Assembly (NCBI GenBank): GCA_051453625.1
Contig: JBOZIK010000001.1
Span: 298,832,526 to 298,896,525 of the forward strand
DNA length: 64,000 nucleotides
Direction: 5' to 3'
DNA from: Welwitschia mirabilis
Lineage: Eukaryota; Gnetophyta; Gnetopsida; Welwitschiales
Both the position numbers and the translations under genes were made by a program. Under the pieces are notes generated by a model. That model was not told where the DNA came from. It made no database searches and saw only the letters and a list, made by a program, of their open reading frames with translations. Position 1 is the first letter of the stretch. Every line of letters begins with the position of its first letter. Shown one piece after another: positions 35,092 to 47,369 of this stretch.

Positions 35092-37170
35092 TTTTTATGG
35101 TAAAAACTCTATAATTATTGATATTTGTGTTATTAATTATTTCAGTTTTATTATGAACATTTTTTTAACTATAATTTGAAGTTAATGATATCTTTCTTTT
35201 CCAACAAAAAAAAATGTTTAAAAAATTTTAAACATGAAATGATAATAAATGAAATAGTCCATATTATATAGTTCTTTCAAGAAGAAATCTCATAATTAAG
35301 TTATGAGACATATCTTACACATGATAAAATGAAATCTAAGAATAAAAGACGAAGAAAGAGAATAAAGCTTAAAATATGGAAGGTAAAGATAGAAGCTTAA
35401 AGGGATCATAAATTATAAGATTAATAACAAAGACACATACTCTATCTTAAATAATATTTGACCAAGTGATATCTAATATTATTACATTATGAATGAGAGT
35501 ACAAGCATTTATCAATACTAACTACTATTAACCATTTAATTTGATCTTGCTTGAAGCCAATGTAAATTTCTAATTAGAAGGCTAATGTCAACTATTGACA
35601 AAATAAGTGACATTTCTTTCTCAACTAAAACTTTTTTCATTTTTTAGCTTCTAATAAGAGAAAACATTTTGAAAAATAGAGAAGTAATTCTTATTTTGTA
35701 AATAATTAATATCAAAATTTTTCTCGATAGTCTACATTGAATTAAAACATGATTAGCAATAGTGGGTTGGTTAATGCTTGTACCATCGTCCATAAGATAG
35801 TATTGATAAATATCACTTAGTCAACTATTAGAATAACATAGGTTTTAAAATTATGTGTCCTATTTTATAAAAATGAATGAAATTATTCATCNNNNNNNNN
35901 NNNNNNNNNNNNNNNNNNNNNNNNNNNNNNNNNNNNNNNNNNNNNNNNNNNNNNNNNNNNNNNNNNNNNNNNNNNNNNNNNNNNNNNNNNNACTTAGTCA
36001 ACTATTAGAATAACATAGGTTTTAAAATTATGTGTCCTATTTTATAAAAATGAATGAAATTATTCATCTAATATATATATTATTAAAAAACAAAAAACTT
36101 TTTTATGTTTATTTTTAAAATATTCATGGAAATGTATCATAAATGAAAATAAGATAAATGAATTTTATTCTAGAAAATGTTGTAGAAATAGTATAAGAAA
36201 ATAATTAAGAAACTAATATTGAGAATAATGACATAACTACTTTAGAATGCATAATATTTAAAACTTTACCACATGCCATTTTTCAAATGTACATTATGTC
36301 ACATAAGTTGAAATCTCGCATACTTATCTTTATAGACTTTTAGGATTTTAAGATATTGATCATCCCTTAAAGGGATGTAATAATTTCAATGTTACAATAG
36401 ACATAACTTTAGATGAAGCCATAAATGATAGTCTTAACATCTTTGTTTGATCAATGTCCACATACTTTTAAAAGGGGAAATTCTTATGATCTATGAAAAA
36501 TTTATCTTATCTAACTTGTATAGAATGAGCTAATTAGAAGAATACTTGGATATTTGTTCTAAAAAGAGATTCTTGTAGATGTACCAAACTTAATCATGAC
36601 ATTATACAAAAGTTTGAAAGGTTTATTCCTATATGATGGACTATGATTTTAGCAATACTCATGAAATCATTAACCATACTAAAATTTAGGACATAAATTC
36701 ATTTTCTACATTAGTCTTTCATCATCACATATAATATTTTTAATTAAATTTGTTTCTTATTATCATCATGTGTAGATGGGTGTTGAGTCTTATCTACAAG
36801 GAATTGAGTAATGATTTATTTTACTTAAATTAGACATTTTTGGTTATAATAGTTAATCATATCATTTGAGTACAAAAGATGAATTACATCTTCAAATCTA
36901 TCTCTACCATTAGACATCAAGGAAGGCTCTAATTTTTTGATTAAGAAATCATAGTCCTTATTTGGAGCTTATTCATCATAGATGTTCATCCATACATTTC
37001 TAAACCCTTATTTGTTTAAACCATCTTCCATTTATTTATAGACTAAAAGCAATATTACAATTGTATTAATGGTGTTCACAAACATCTCATTTACACATTT
37101 CCATTATAAAATGAAGAGTTCTTCACTAGTGTTAGTTAAGAAAAATTACCTATGAACTTTAACAACTAAA
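35092..37170. other. AT-rich DNA without recognised gene
   Basis: No coding or transposon motif was identified on either strand. It holds a 100-N gap with a 77 bp exact duplicate on both sides. Confidence 0.4.
35815..36068 (+). repeat. Exact 77 bp direct repeat around a 100-N gap
   Basis: Bases 35,815-35,891 and 35,992-36,068 are identical over all 77 positions, starting ACTTAGTCAACTATTAG. The N gap fills exactly the space between them. This looks like two contig ends that overlap but were not joined. Confidence 0.95.
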
Positions 37171-38048
37171 NNNNNNNNNNNNNNNNNNNNNNNNNNNNNN
37201 NNNNNNNNNNNNNNNNNNNNNNNNNNNNNNNNNNNNNNNNNNNNNNNNNNNNNNNNNNNNNNNNNNNNNNNNNNNNNNNNNNNNNNNNNNNNNNNNNNNN
37301 NNNNNNNNNNNNNNNNNNNNNNNNNNNNNNNNNNNNNNNNNNNNNNNNNNNNNNNNNNNNNNNNNNNNNNNNNNNNNNNNNNNNNNNNNNNNNNNNNNNN
37401 NNNNNNNNNNNNNNNNNNNNNNNNNNNNNNNNNNNNNNNNNNNNNNNNNNNNNNNNNNNNNNNNNNNNNNNNNNNNNNNNNNNNNNNNNNNNNNNNNNNN
37501 NNNNNNNNNNNNNNNNNNNNNNNNNNNNNNNNNNNNNNNNNNNNNNNNNNNNNNNNNNNNNNNNNNNNNNNNNNNNNNNNNNNNNNNNNNNNNNNNNNNN
37601 NNNNNNNNNNNNNNNNNNNNNNNNNNNNNNNNNNNNNNNNNNNNNNNNNNNNNNNNNNNNNNNNNNNNNNNNNNNNNNNNNNNNNNNNNNNNNNNNNNNN
37701 NNNNNNNNNNNNNNNNNNNNNNNNNNNNNNNNNNNNNNNNNNNNNNNNNNNNNNNNNNNNNNNNNNNNNNNNNNNNNNNNNNNNNNNNNNNNNNNNNNNN
37801 NNNNNNNNNNNNNNNNNNNNNNNNNNNNNNNNNNNNNNNNNNNNNNNNNNNNNNNNNNNNNNNNNNNNNNNNNNNNNNNNNNNNNNNNNNNNNNNNNNNN
37901 NNNNNNNNNNNNNNNNNNNNNNNNNNNNNNNNNNNNNNNNNNNNNNNNNNNNNNNNNNNNNNNNNNNNNNNNNNNNNNNNNNNNNNNNNNNNNNNNNNNN
38001 NNNNNNNNNNNNNNNNNNNNNNNNNNNNNNNNNNNNNNNNNNNNNNNN
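37171..38048. other. Assembly gap, 878 N
   Basis: Longest N run in the window; its odd length suggests an estimated size. The flanks show no clear similarity. Confidence 0.98.
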
Positions 38049-39365
38049 TTTAAATCACTTTTAAGCTAATAATTAATTTCCAAGTAAATTTCCCTTTCTT
38101 CACAAGACTAAAAAGAAGTTAACAGTTTTTGAAATTAAAGAATTCTAATGCTACTATTGATTATGCCTTTAGTACCTAATGTCAAGTGTTTTTTGGAGTA
38201 ATAACTAATTGATTTTCAAGAAAATTCAATCTGCTTTATCACTTTTTGATGAAATTAAAATTTCCTAAAAGTGAAATATTCTAATACTTATGTTGATTTT
38301 CCCTTCCCCAAATTATACTTCAAATGATGTCCTTTATGTCTTGCAAATAGATTACATAGTTTTCAAAAATGAAATGACATTTATTTTAAACTATCTATTT
38401 AACATGTGATATTGAAAGTCCATTGAATAATTTTTAATATTTATATTTAATCTAAATTAATTTATGTTTCATATTCCATTTAATATTTGATCTCTTAATT
38501 TTCACCCTTAATACTTTCTTTTTAGCTTTATATACTTTATCTTTGTCTAATTTTTCTTTTTGTTGTTAAGTTGGCATGCTTTAACTACCCTTTAATTTTG
38601 TAAATTTTAGGGACTTTTAAGAATTTAATTTCTTTAATTAAGATGTGTTTTATCGAATTTAACATTAATTTTCCTATAATTGATGAATATTCTTTTGCAT
38701 TTGCAAAGGAAAAAGCTTGTATTTTGTCTATTTTGCCAAAGGTATTTTTGACTTGTAATGTCTAATGCAAAGGAAACATCAATCAACATATAAAATTTAA
38801 AACATCAAAAGGCTTATCTCAATATTTATAGAAAGAAGTTATTAGTTTGACTCATAATAAATACCTCAAGAAAATAGATATTAAGAATATTTGAAATAAA
38901 CTACTTCTATATAAGGACTTTTTATCAATGAGGAATACATGTGATAACATTTGCAATAAATAAACCTTTGAAAATTTTAGATTTAGTCTATAGCATCTCC
39001 ATTATATAGACTCTACCTTCTTAGATGTAAAAAACCACCTCAATAACCTTATTCACATTCTATTTCATTAACAAGGCCTAAATAAATTCTATAAGAACAT
39101 TTACTATAAAAACACTATAGTTCTTATGTGAGAAATAACTTGAATGATATTTTTGATGTTTAACATCATTGAAAAGTATCAGAAAATATTGAACCTATAC
39201 TTTACAATGTAACTATGCACATAAAACAACATTCTTTGAGCAACATTCATTATATTATAATTCATTAAAATGGATGGGAAAACAAATGCTATAATAATTT
39301 TCTAATGAAAACAAAAACATGAAAACATAGTGAAAATAGAGAAAGAGTTTTAGTTAAACAAAACC

Positions 39366-39575
39366 CCATTTATATCTATAAATTTTAAATAGAAATATAA
39401 AAATATTCTAAATTCTTACCCCTCATAGCTCTTCCATAGAAATATAAAAAACACTCTAAATTCCTTCCATCCTGTATAGCTTTTACATAAAAACTACAAA
39501 ACACTATAAATTCCTACCTATTACCTATAACTTCTATGTAGAAATAGAAAAACACATTAATATTTGCCCACTTTA
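39366..39575 (+). repeat. ~50 bp tandem repeat upstream of acidic frame, copy 1
   Basis: About four units, each with TATAGCT-TT-CATA, GAAATA-AAAAACACT and TAAATTCCTACC-like blocks. The second duplicate has the same array at 45,595-45,790. Confidence 0.75.
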
Positions 39576-40301
39576 CTTATAATATGAAAGAGAGTGGTAA
39601 AAGCTTAAAGAATTGTAAATCATAAGCCAAAGTAAAACCAACAATAATGTGAATTCTTATCTTTAAAAAAAACCACTTAGTGGATATCAGTAGAACACTA
39701 TTTACTTATTGGAGAGTAAATAATTCATAGCGTGGAGAACTTTTGATGTTTTACTTCCTTTACCATGGGAACTTTCCTTGAAACAAAAACTTATCAACTT
39801 TATTTTATTTAGTGGAATGATAGTTTTAAATTTTGTTATATTTAATAACCTTACATTTTTTAGTTAAAGAAATTTTCTTACTTTCAAAATTTATTGTCTG
39901 AATCTTTTCAAGTTTGTTCTATTAGTTGAGTGTGAAACTTGATAACTTCCTTATATCTATCTGAATGTCAATATAAAATTAATATGAAACTTATCAAATT
40001 TATTTTATTTCAATGGAAAAGTTGCTAAGTTTTCTCTATTTAGTTATGTTGAAAACTTCCAAATGAATAGGAAGCCTTCCACCTTTGTTTTATTTAGCTA
40101 AGTGGACAATTTAAAAGACATTGATATAAATTTTAAATGATGATAATGAAATCATGCAACTAGATTCCCATTTTTAATCCCTAGTTTCAAAGTATTCAAG
40201 ATTTTATTTGGTCTCATTTCAATTTCAAAAGGTCTTTTCACAGGTTTAGAATTTTAAAAACTTTATGTTAGGATTTGTATAGCTTTTTTTTTATGGCTTT
40301 A

Positions 40302-40939
40302 ATGGATTCGAATAATGAATGATCATTAATGAAAATAGATGACCTTTATGAAGATGTAATTATAAAAATGGAAATAGATGAAGAAGTTAAAGAAGCATCA
40401 CTATGGAGATAGAAAATTATAAGTATTCAATCATAAATATAGATAAAGATGAAGAGGTTAGTGAAGCGCCACTTATTGAGATAGATGACACTATTTATGA
40501 GGATTAAAGTAGAAATATGGATATAGATGAAGAGGTTAATGAATCAACACATATGAAGATAGGTGGCAATTTTTACAAAGGTTTAAGCATGGATATAGGT
40601 ATAAATGAAGAGTTTAATGAAGCAACACCTATGGAGATAGATGAAGAGATTTATAAGGACTTGAGTATGTGTATGAATATATATGAAGAATTTAATGAAA
40701 CTTTGAATATGGATTCAAGTATTGCAAATGACCTTGCCATTAAATTTTGTAAGCTATAATTAAGAGAGAATAAAAAGAGGATAAGAAAGTGCTTAACTTC
40801 TTGTCTAAGTGAGCCTTTGCCCAAAATAAAAAAATGCATCAACCTTGGACATGATAGCTTTAATGTCATCACATACTATAGCATCATAAAGCTCAAAATC
40901 CATATTCCTGTTGGTAGAACAAAGTCCTTACAAAAGTAG
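40302..40939 (+). pseudogene. Unidentified acidic-repeat protein, broken (copy 1)
   Basis: Not assignable to a known family by eye. The frame, with stops, encodes repeated units of about 24-26 residues of the form 'MDIDEEVNEA--MEID-E-YK-LS'. A basic, repeat-free tail follows with RENKKRIRKCLTSCLSEP and NVITYYSIIKLKIHIP before TAG (40,937). The longest uninterrupted piece is 40,517-40,759 (80 codons). Lesions include an early TGA shared with copy 2, TCA-to-TAA at 40,505, a frameshift near 40,408 and CAA-to-TAA at 40,757. A further short exon may follow behind TTTTTGCAG at 41,116, giving QEARIHAKKEPKTEL and a stop. Alternating acid repeats plus basic tail suggest a nuclear protein; that is speculation. 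Confidence 0.5.
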
Positions 40940-40992
40940 ATTACACATCTCTTGAAAATGCACTTGTAATAGCCTTTTATTCTTAATTGTAG

Positions 40993-41166
40993 GACCTATG
41001 GCTTTTAGTGGCAACATAGAGCTTAACAAGGATTATACGTTAGTGACTAACTCTAGTTTATTAACTTGCCAGTTGTTGCAATCTTAAATTCCATGTTTTT
41101 TTAATTGTTTTTGCAGTGCAAGAAGCTAGGATTCATGCAAAAAAAGAACCTAAAACTGAACTTTGA
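40993..41166 (+). pseudogene. Possible 3' exons of the acidic-repeat gene, copy 1
   Basis: After ATTGTAG an open stretch gives MAFSGNIELNKDY and meets GTTAGT, then ACTAAC (branch-like) and TTTTTGCAG, followed by QEARIHAKKEPKTEL and TGA at 41,164. In copy 2 the same pieces are present, with a 3-base indel near the first and the same final stop. Splice joins are guesses; the simple join gives an early stop. Confidence 0.3.
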
Positions 41167-43959
41167 TATATCATTCAACATTTATTCTCTTCCCATTCAT
41201 TTGAAGGTTTATCCACTATTTGAAGATTTGTCATTATGCTAATTGAGGAATAACATGATTTGTTTTCTATGTAAATAGATTATTCAATATTTGTATTCAA
41301 TATGTGAGTGCTTATCTTAACCAAAATAGTGAGACATATGTTTTCCATTTGATGTTCAAGTTTTATTCAGATTCTTGTACACAGTGTGTAAAATGTTTGT
41401 GTTCTAACTTGGAAAATGTAGGATTTCTTTTTGTGATTACATTTTAGTAATAAATTTTTTGAAAATAATTTGTTGAATTATTATGTTCAAAATCCATGAA
41501 GATATTTCATAGTGATTTCGTTTTAGTGACATTCTTTGAATGCTATGTTCAAGATTTATGTTCATCTTAATGACCACACACATACAATGATTCTAATGTA
41601 AAAAATACTATAACCATTTCACCTTAATGATAAGGTTTAATTAGTATTCTTAAAAGTTGCTGGCTCCACTTTTGTCCTTTTATGTGTGTCATCAAATGAG
41701 AATAACTCTCTAAGAGAGTTAGGTGTTATTGACTTTTGGGGTCTTCTAAAACTTTGGTTGTGATGTTTAAGCTTCATCATCAATAGAATTGGAAGTGTTA
41801 CAGATCTGAGCATTCATGTTTTGGAGTTGGGACTACAAGGCATCATGATGGCATTAAGACAAGGCCTTTAAAGAGTTATTAAACATGTGTTTTATCATTA
41901 CTTAACTAGTGGAAACTTGTATTTAATATAAAACGAGTTGAGTTTAAACTTTTAAATCTTTGCTTGATACTGTAACTTCTATTAAAGCTAAAAGGTAAAT
42001 TAAAGTATTAATTTGGATGATCCCATATTAGACTCTATTAATAACAAGCAACATGAATTCATGATGGCTGAGGAAAAGACATTAAAAAAGGTAATTAAAT
42101 TGGTTAAAGTTATGTGCATTATGTATATACCTGTTTTGTTATAGAAAATATGGAATTTTATCTTTTCTTGGTCTTTTTTCTTAAGTTTTTGTTATTTTTT
42201 TTGCTTTTTTTCCCTTTTCCCCTATGTTTCTTGATAATAATTGTTGATAGATGATTTGAAATGCTTCATATTTGCACTGTGTAGTAAGCAGGAGTTTCTT
42301 TAAAAGTTGATTGCTAAAGGTTATAATTCCTATTCCTCTTATGATATTGATTCTATAACATAATTAAAATTGAATGGTTTGAGAGTCTTGAATTTATGTA
42401 AAATATTTCAATAGATCCTAAATTAAGAGAATTAAAAAAAAAGTAGAAGATAAGTGTCTAGTTTAGAATTTATATTTTTCATCACATTCATCCTGATCAT
42501 AGTAATGCTATGTTTGCTAAAACAGAGAAGAATTTGACTATTTATACTTTATGATTAAGAGCCTTCTCCCCCTCCACGACTTTAAGCAAAAACATTTACA
42601 ATAAAAAGGAAATAGTTTTTTGCCAATTAATTCTTTTTTTTATTAAACCAATGATGATGATGAGTAAAATATCTTACTTGGATAAACTCTCCCTCTCATT
42701 TATATAGTATTTTAGATAAGAAGATAAATTATATTCAAAAGGATCTTTCCATTCATAAGCTAGCAAAGACTTGCGAGTCCATAACACATAACAAAGCTTC
42801 AAGAATCCATGGAGTTCAAGTTTAAGTTTCAAAATACCAATAGTGAGTATTGCATTTCAAACTTTTGCAATCATGAAATATGGTATCTTTAATTTTACCT
42901 TGATAACTAACAAAAGTTAAATTAAGGCTATCGTAGTTGATATGATAATTATTTTATTAATGATTAAAGACCAATATCTTTACTTAACTATTATAAAATA
43001 TTGTTGTAGAGGTGCTAGTCATATGAACTGAGCCATTACTTCCAAATATTTGAAATCCATTGACAATATAAGATATTTCTTAAATAACATTTATTATTCT
43101 TGAAAAAGGGATAGGAATGGATAAAATTGTTATAAAATATTTCCTTTTGGAAGCTTGACTCTAAGAATACATAAAATTATATATCATTGAACTTTTTAAC
43201 TAAGATCCTTTAAAATATTGGATTTATGTTGAAATTTATTCATCTTAGCTGAAATTTATTCAACTTGATTAAATGCTTTGTAGTGATGAGAAGTTCATTA
43301 AAATAATGTGATATTTCTTTAAAATCCCTCATCCTTAATTGATATCATTGGCTAATGATTCATTAAATAAATGTATTTAATGATGTTTTACATCTTTTGC
43401 CTATCTCATGTGTAAGACAATAATGATGTAATGGCAGCTAATGATTCATTTTTCTTGATTTAAGACTAGTTTAAACATATGAAAGAACTTTTGAATTATG
43501 TGAGATCATGTTATTCTATGTTTGGCTCATAAATAAATTAAGATAACTCTTATTATTGTAAACTAATTAGTAAACTTATCTAAGAAAATGTAGTCTATAA
43601 AATCTCAGCATGCCATTCTACTTTATGACTTCTAAACCTCATGTTTCATAATCGATCTAGAGAAAATTAAATGTAAAATTCTAAAGTCAACAACAAAATT
43701 CTATATCTTTATTCTTTTTCACATTGATCACTTCTTGCTGGGCAATGTTCATTCCCACCATCATGAGGATTATAAGGGATTTGGTTGGAGTTATTCATAC
43801 CACCCTTAGTTGCTATACGGATTTGAACTCCTTACCATAAAGAAATCATTAACTAGGTTTAATTAATTAGGTAGGACCTCACCCATCTTCTATGTTATTA
43901 GATAAAATCTTTCTTTATAACAAAATTTTTTAATTGGTTAAATGAATTGAGCAATTCCA
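41167..43959. other. No gene recognised
   Basis: Part of the 6.1 kb duplicate (matches 47,370-50,080). It has T-rich tracts and no transposon motif that I can identify. Confidence 0.4.
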
Positions 43960-44225
43960 ATCAACATGTTGTACCTTATATAACATAACATTATTTCATA
44001 TTTTAAAATTTATTTTTAATAAAATAATTTAAAATATTTAGCATAATTTATTTTAATAAAAATAATTTAAAATTTCCTTACCTTATTAACAATATAATTG
44101 TAAAAAATAAAATTTTATTTATTAATCAAAAATTATTTATTTAACCTATTAAATAAAAGAATGTATTACTATTTAAAAATTAACATATTAAATAAGAGTA
44201 TATCTATTTTTAAAATTATCTTATC
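43960..44225 (+). repeat. Extremely AT-rich block with ~40 bp repeats, copy 1
   Basis: Almost pure A/T with repeated TTTATTTTTAATAAAATAAT and AATTTAAAAT blocks. Copy 2 is at 50,120-50,345. Such blocks can act as matrix attachment regions, but nothing here shows it. Confidence 0.6.
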
Positions 44226-44311
44226 TCATATTAGTTAGATTTATTACATTTATAATTTATCATGATCAACTCCTTCAAGAAATTTTCAAAAGTTGTAGAG
44301 AAATTCAAGAA

Positions 44312-44411
44312 NNNNNNNNNNNNNNNNNNNNNNNNNNNNNNNNNNNNNNNNNNNNNNNNNNNNNNNNNNNNNNNNNNNNNNNNNNNNNNNNNNNNNNNNN
44401 NNNNNNNNNNN
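44312..44411. other. Assembly gap, exactly 100 N
   Basis: It separates the two 6.1 kb duplicates: copy 1 ends to the left, copy 2 begins to the right. Confidence 0.98.
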
Positions 44412-45004
44412 CAATAACTAATTGATTTCCAAGAAAATTCCACCTGTTTTATCACTTTTTATTGAAATTAAAATTTTCTAAAAGTGAAATATTCTAATAC
44501 TTATGTTTATTTTCCCTTTCCCAAATTATACTTTGAATGATGTCTTTTATATCTTACAAATAGATTACATAGTTTTTAAAAATGAAATGAGATTTAGTTT
44601 AAACTATCTATTTAACATGTGATATTGAAATTCCATTGAATAATTATTGATATTAATATTTAATCTAAATTAGTTTATGTTTCATATTCCATGTAATATC
44701 TGGTCTCTTAATTTTCATCCTTAATACTTTCTTTTTAGCTTTTTATACTTTATCTTTGTCTAACTTTTCTTTTTGTTGTTAAGTTGGCATGCTTTAACTA
44801 CCCTTTAATTTTGTAAATTTTATGGACTTTTAAGAATTATGTTTCTTTAATTAAGATGCATTTTATAGAATTGAACATTAATTTTCCTATAATTGATGAA
44901 TATTATTTTGCATTTGCAAAGAAAAAAGCTTGTATTTTGTCTATTTTGCCAAAGACATTTTTTTCTTGTAATGTCTAATGCAAAGGAAAGATCAATCAAC
45001 TTAT

Positions 45005-45014
45005 NNNNNNNNNN
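45005..45014. other. Assembly gap, 10 N
   Basis: In copy 1 the bases on either side are directly adjacent (about 38,790), so the true missing length is probably zero or very small. Confidence 0.95.
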
Positions 45015-45594
45015 AAAATTTAAAACACCAAAAGGCTTATCTCAATGTTTATATAAAGAAATTATTAGTTTGACTCATAATAAACACCTTAAGAAAATAA
45101 ATATTGAGAATATTTTAAATAAACTACTTCTATATAAGGAAGTTTTATTAATGAGGAATACATGAGATAAAATTTGCAATAAATAAACCTTTTAACACTT
45201 TAGATTTAGTCTATAGCATCTCCATTATATAGAATCTACCTTCTAAGATGTAAAAAACCACCTCAATAACCTTATTTAGTATATTTCATTAACAAGCTCT
45301 AAAGACATTCTGTAAGCACATTTACCATAAAAACACTATAGTTCTTATGTGAGAAACAACTTTAATGATATTTTTGATGTTTAACATCATTGAAAAGAAT
45401 TAGAAAATATTGAACCCTACACTTTACAATGTGACTATGCACATAAAATAACATTCTTTAAATAACTTCACTTATATTATAATTCATTAAAATTGATGGG
45501 AAAAGAAATACTATAAGAATTTTCTGATGAAAACAAAAACATGAAGACATAGTGAAAATAGAGAAAGAGTCTTAGCTAAACAAAACTCCATTTA

Positions 45595-45790
45595 TATCTA
45601 TAACTTTTAAATAGAAATAGAAAAACATTTTAAATTCTTACCCCTCATAGCTCTTCCATAGAAATATAAAAAACACTCTAAATTCCTTCCATCCTATATA
45701 GCTTTTACATAAAAACTACAAAACACTGTAAATTCATACCTATTGCTTATAACTTCTATGTAGAAATAGAAAAACACATTAATCTTTATC
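45595..45790 (+). repeat. ~50 bp tandem repeat upstream of acidic frame, copy 2
   Basis: Same array as 39,366-39,575. Confidence 0.75.
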
Positions 45791-46495
45791 CACTTTACTT
45801 AGAATATGAAAGAGAGTTGCAAAAGCTTAAAGAATTGTAAATCATAAGACAAAGTAAAACCAATAATATAGCAAATTATTATCTTTAAAGAAAACCGCTC
45901 AGTGAATATCAATAGAATACTTTTACTTATTAGAGAGTAAATAATTCATAGCATGGAGAACTTTTGATGTTTTGCTTCCTTTACTGTAGGAAATTGCCTT
46001 GAAATGAAAACTTATCAACTTTATTTTATTTAGTGGAATGACAATCTTAAATTTTGTTATATTTAATAACCTTACATTTTTTAGTTAAAGAAATTTTCTT
46101 ACTTTTAAAATTTATTATCTAAATCTTTCCAATTGATAACTTCCTTATATCTAGCTAAGTGTCAGTATAAAAATCAATATGAAAATTACCAAATTTATTT
46201 TATTTCAAAGGAAAAGTTGCTAAGTTTTCTCTATTTAGTTATATTGAGAAATTCCAAATGAATAGGAAGCCTTTCACATTTTTTTATTTAGCTAAGTGGA
46301 TAACTTAAAATACATTAATATAAATTCTAGATGATGATAATGAAATATTACAATTGGATTCCCATTTTTAATCCCCAGTTTCAAAGTATTCAATATTTGC
46401 TTTGGTCTCATTTCAATTTAAAAAAGTCTTTTCACATGTTTAGAATTTTAAAAACTTTATTTTAGGATTTGCATAGCTTTTTATTTATGGCTTTA

Positions 46496-47140
46496 ATGGA
46501 TTTGAATAATGAATGATCATTAATAAAAATAGATGACATTTTTGAAGATGTAATTATGTAAATGAAAATAGATGAAGAAGTTAAAGAAGCATCACCTAGG
46601 GAGATAGACAAAGGGGTTTATAAGTATTCAATCATGAATACAGATAAAGATGAAGAGGTCAGTGAAGCGTTACTTATGGAGATAGATGACACGGTTTATG
46701 AAGATTCAAGTAGAAATATGGATATAGATGAAGAGGTTAATGAAGCAACACTTATGGAGATAGGTGACGATGTTTACAAAGGTTTAAGCATGGATATAGA
46801 TATAAATGAAGAGGTTATTGAAGCAACACCTATTGAGATAGATGAAGAGATTTACAAGGACTTGAGTATGTGCATGGATATATATGAATAATTTAATGAA
46901 ACTTTGAATATGGATTTAAGTATTACAAATGTTCTTGCCAATGAATTTTATAAGCTACAATTAAGAGAGAATAAAAAGAGGATAAAATATTTCTCAACTT
47001 CTTGTCTAAGTGAGACTTTTCCCAAAATAAAAAAATGCATCAACCTTGGATATGATAAGTTTAATGTAATCACATACTATAGCATTATAAAGCTCAAAAT
47101 CCATATTCGTGTTGATAGAACAAAGTCCTTGCAAATGTAA
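46496..47140 (+). pseudogene. Unidentified acidic-repeat protein, broken (copy 2)
   Basis: Better preserved sister of 40,302-40,939. An open run of 109 codons (46,562-46,891) holds four to five repeats such as MDIDEEVNEATLMEIGDDVY and ATPIEIDEEIYKDLS. It is ended by a GAA-to-TAA change at 46,889 where copy 1 still has Glu. The basic tail is open from 46,904 to TAA at 47,138 with RENKKRIKYFSTSCLSE and FNVITYYSIIKLKIHI, and here keeps the Gln codon that is a stop in copy 1. The lesions are mostly private to each copy, so the frame was probably intact, or nearly so, when the two copies separated. Both share an early TGA after the first six codons, so the true start may be further down (46,562). 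Confidence 0.5.
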
Positions 47141-47191
47141 ATTACACATCTCCTATAAACGCACATGTCACAGCCTTTTATTCTCAATTAT

Positions 47192-47369
47192 AGGACCTAT
47201 CATGACTTTTAGTGGCAACATAGATATTAACAAGGACTATAAGTTAGTGACTAAATTTAGTTTATTCACTTGAAAATTGTTTCAATCTTAAATTCCATGT
47301 TCTTTAATTATTTTTGTAGTGCAAGAAGCTAGGCTTCATGTAAAAAAGGAACCTAAAACTGGACTTTGA
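47192..47369 (+). pseudogene. Possible 3' exons of the acidic-repeat gene, copy 2
   Basis: MTFSGNIDINKDYK, then GTTAGT, a TTTTTGTAG acceptor-like site and QEARLHVKKEPKTGL with TGA at 47,367. It aligns without frameshift with copy 1. Splicing is only inferred. Confidence 0.3.

Larger units (their letters stand above)
38199..44311 (+). repeat. 6.1 kb duplicate, copy 1 (ends at gap)
   Basis: Collinear with 44,412-50,450 at about 90-93 percent by eye, differing mainly by C/T and G/A changes and small indels. Copy 1 stops at the gap on AAATTCAAGAA; copy 2 reads AAGTCAAGAAGAG and continues. Confidence 0.9.

Noticed and set aside
43960-44225. AT-rich block as replication origin or matrix attachment region
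   Set aside because: Composition alone cannot support a function in a genome this AT-rich.
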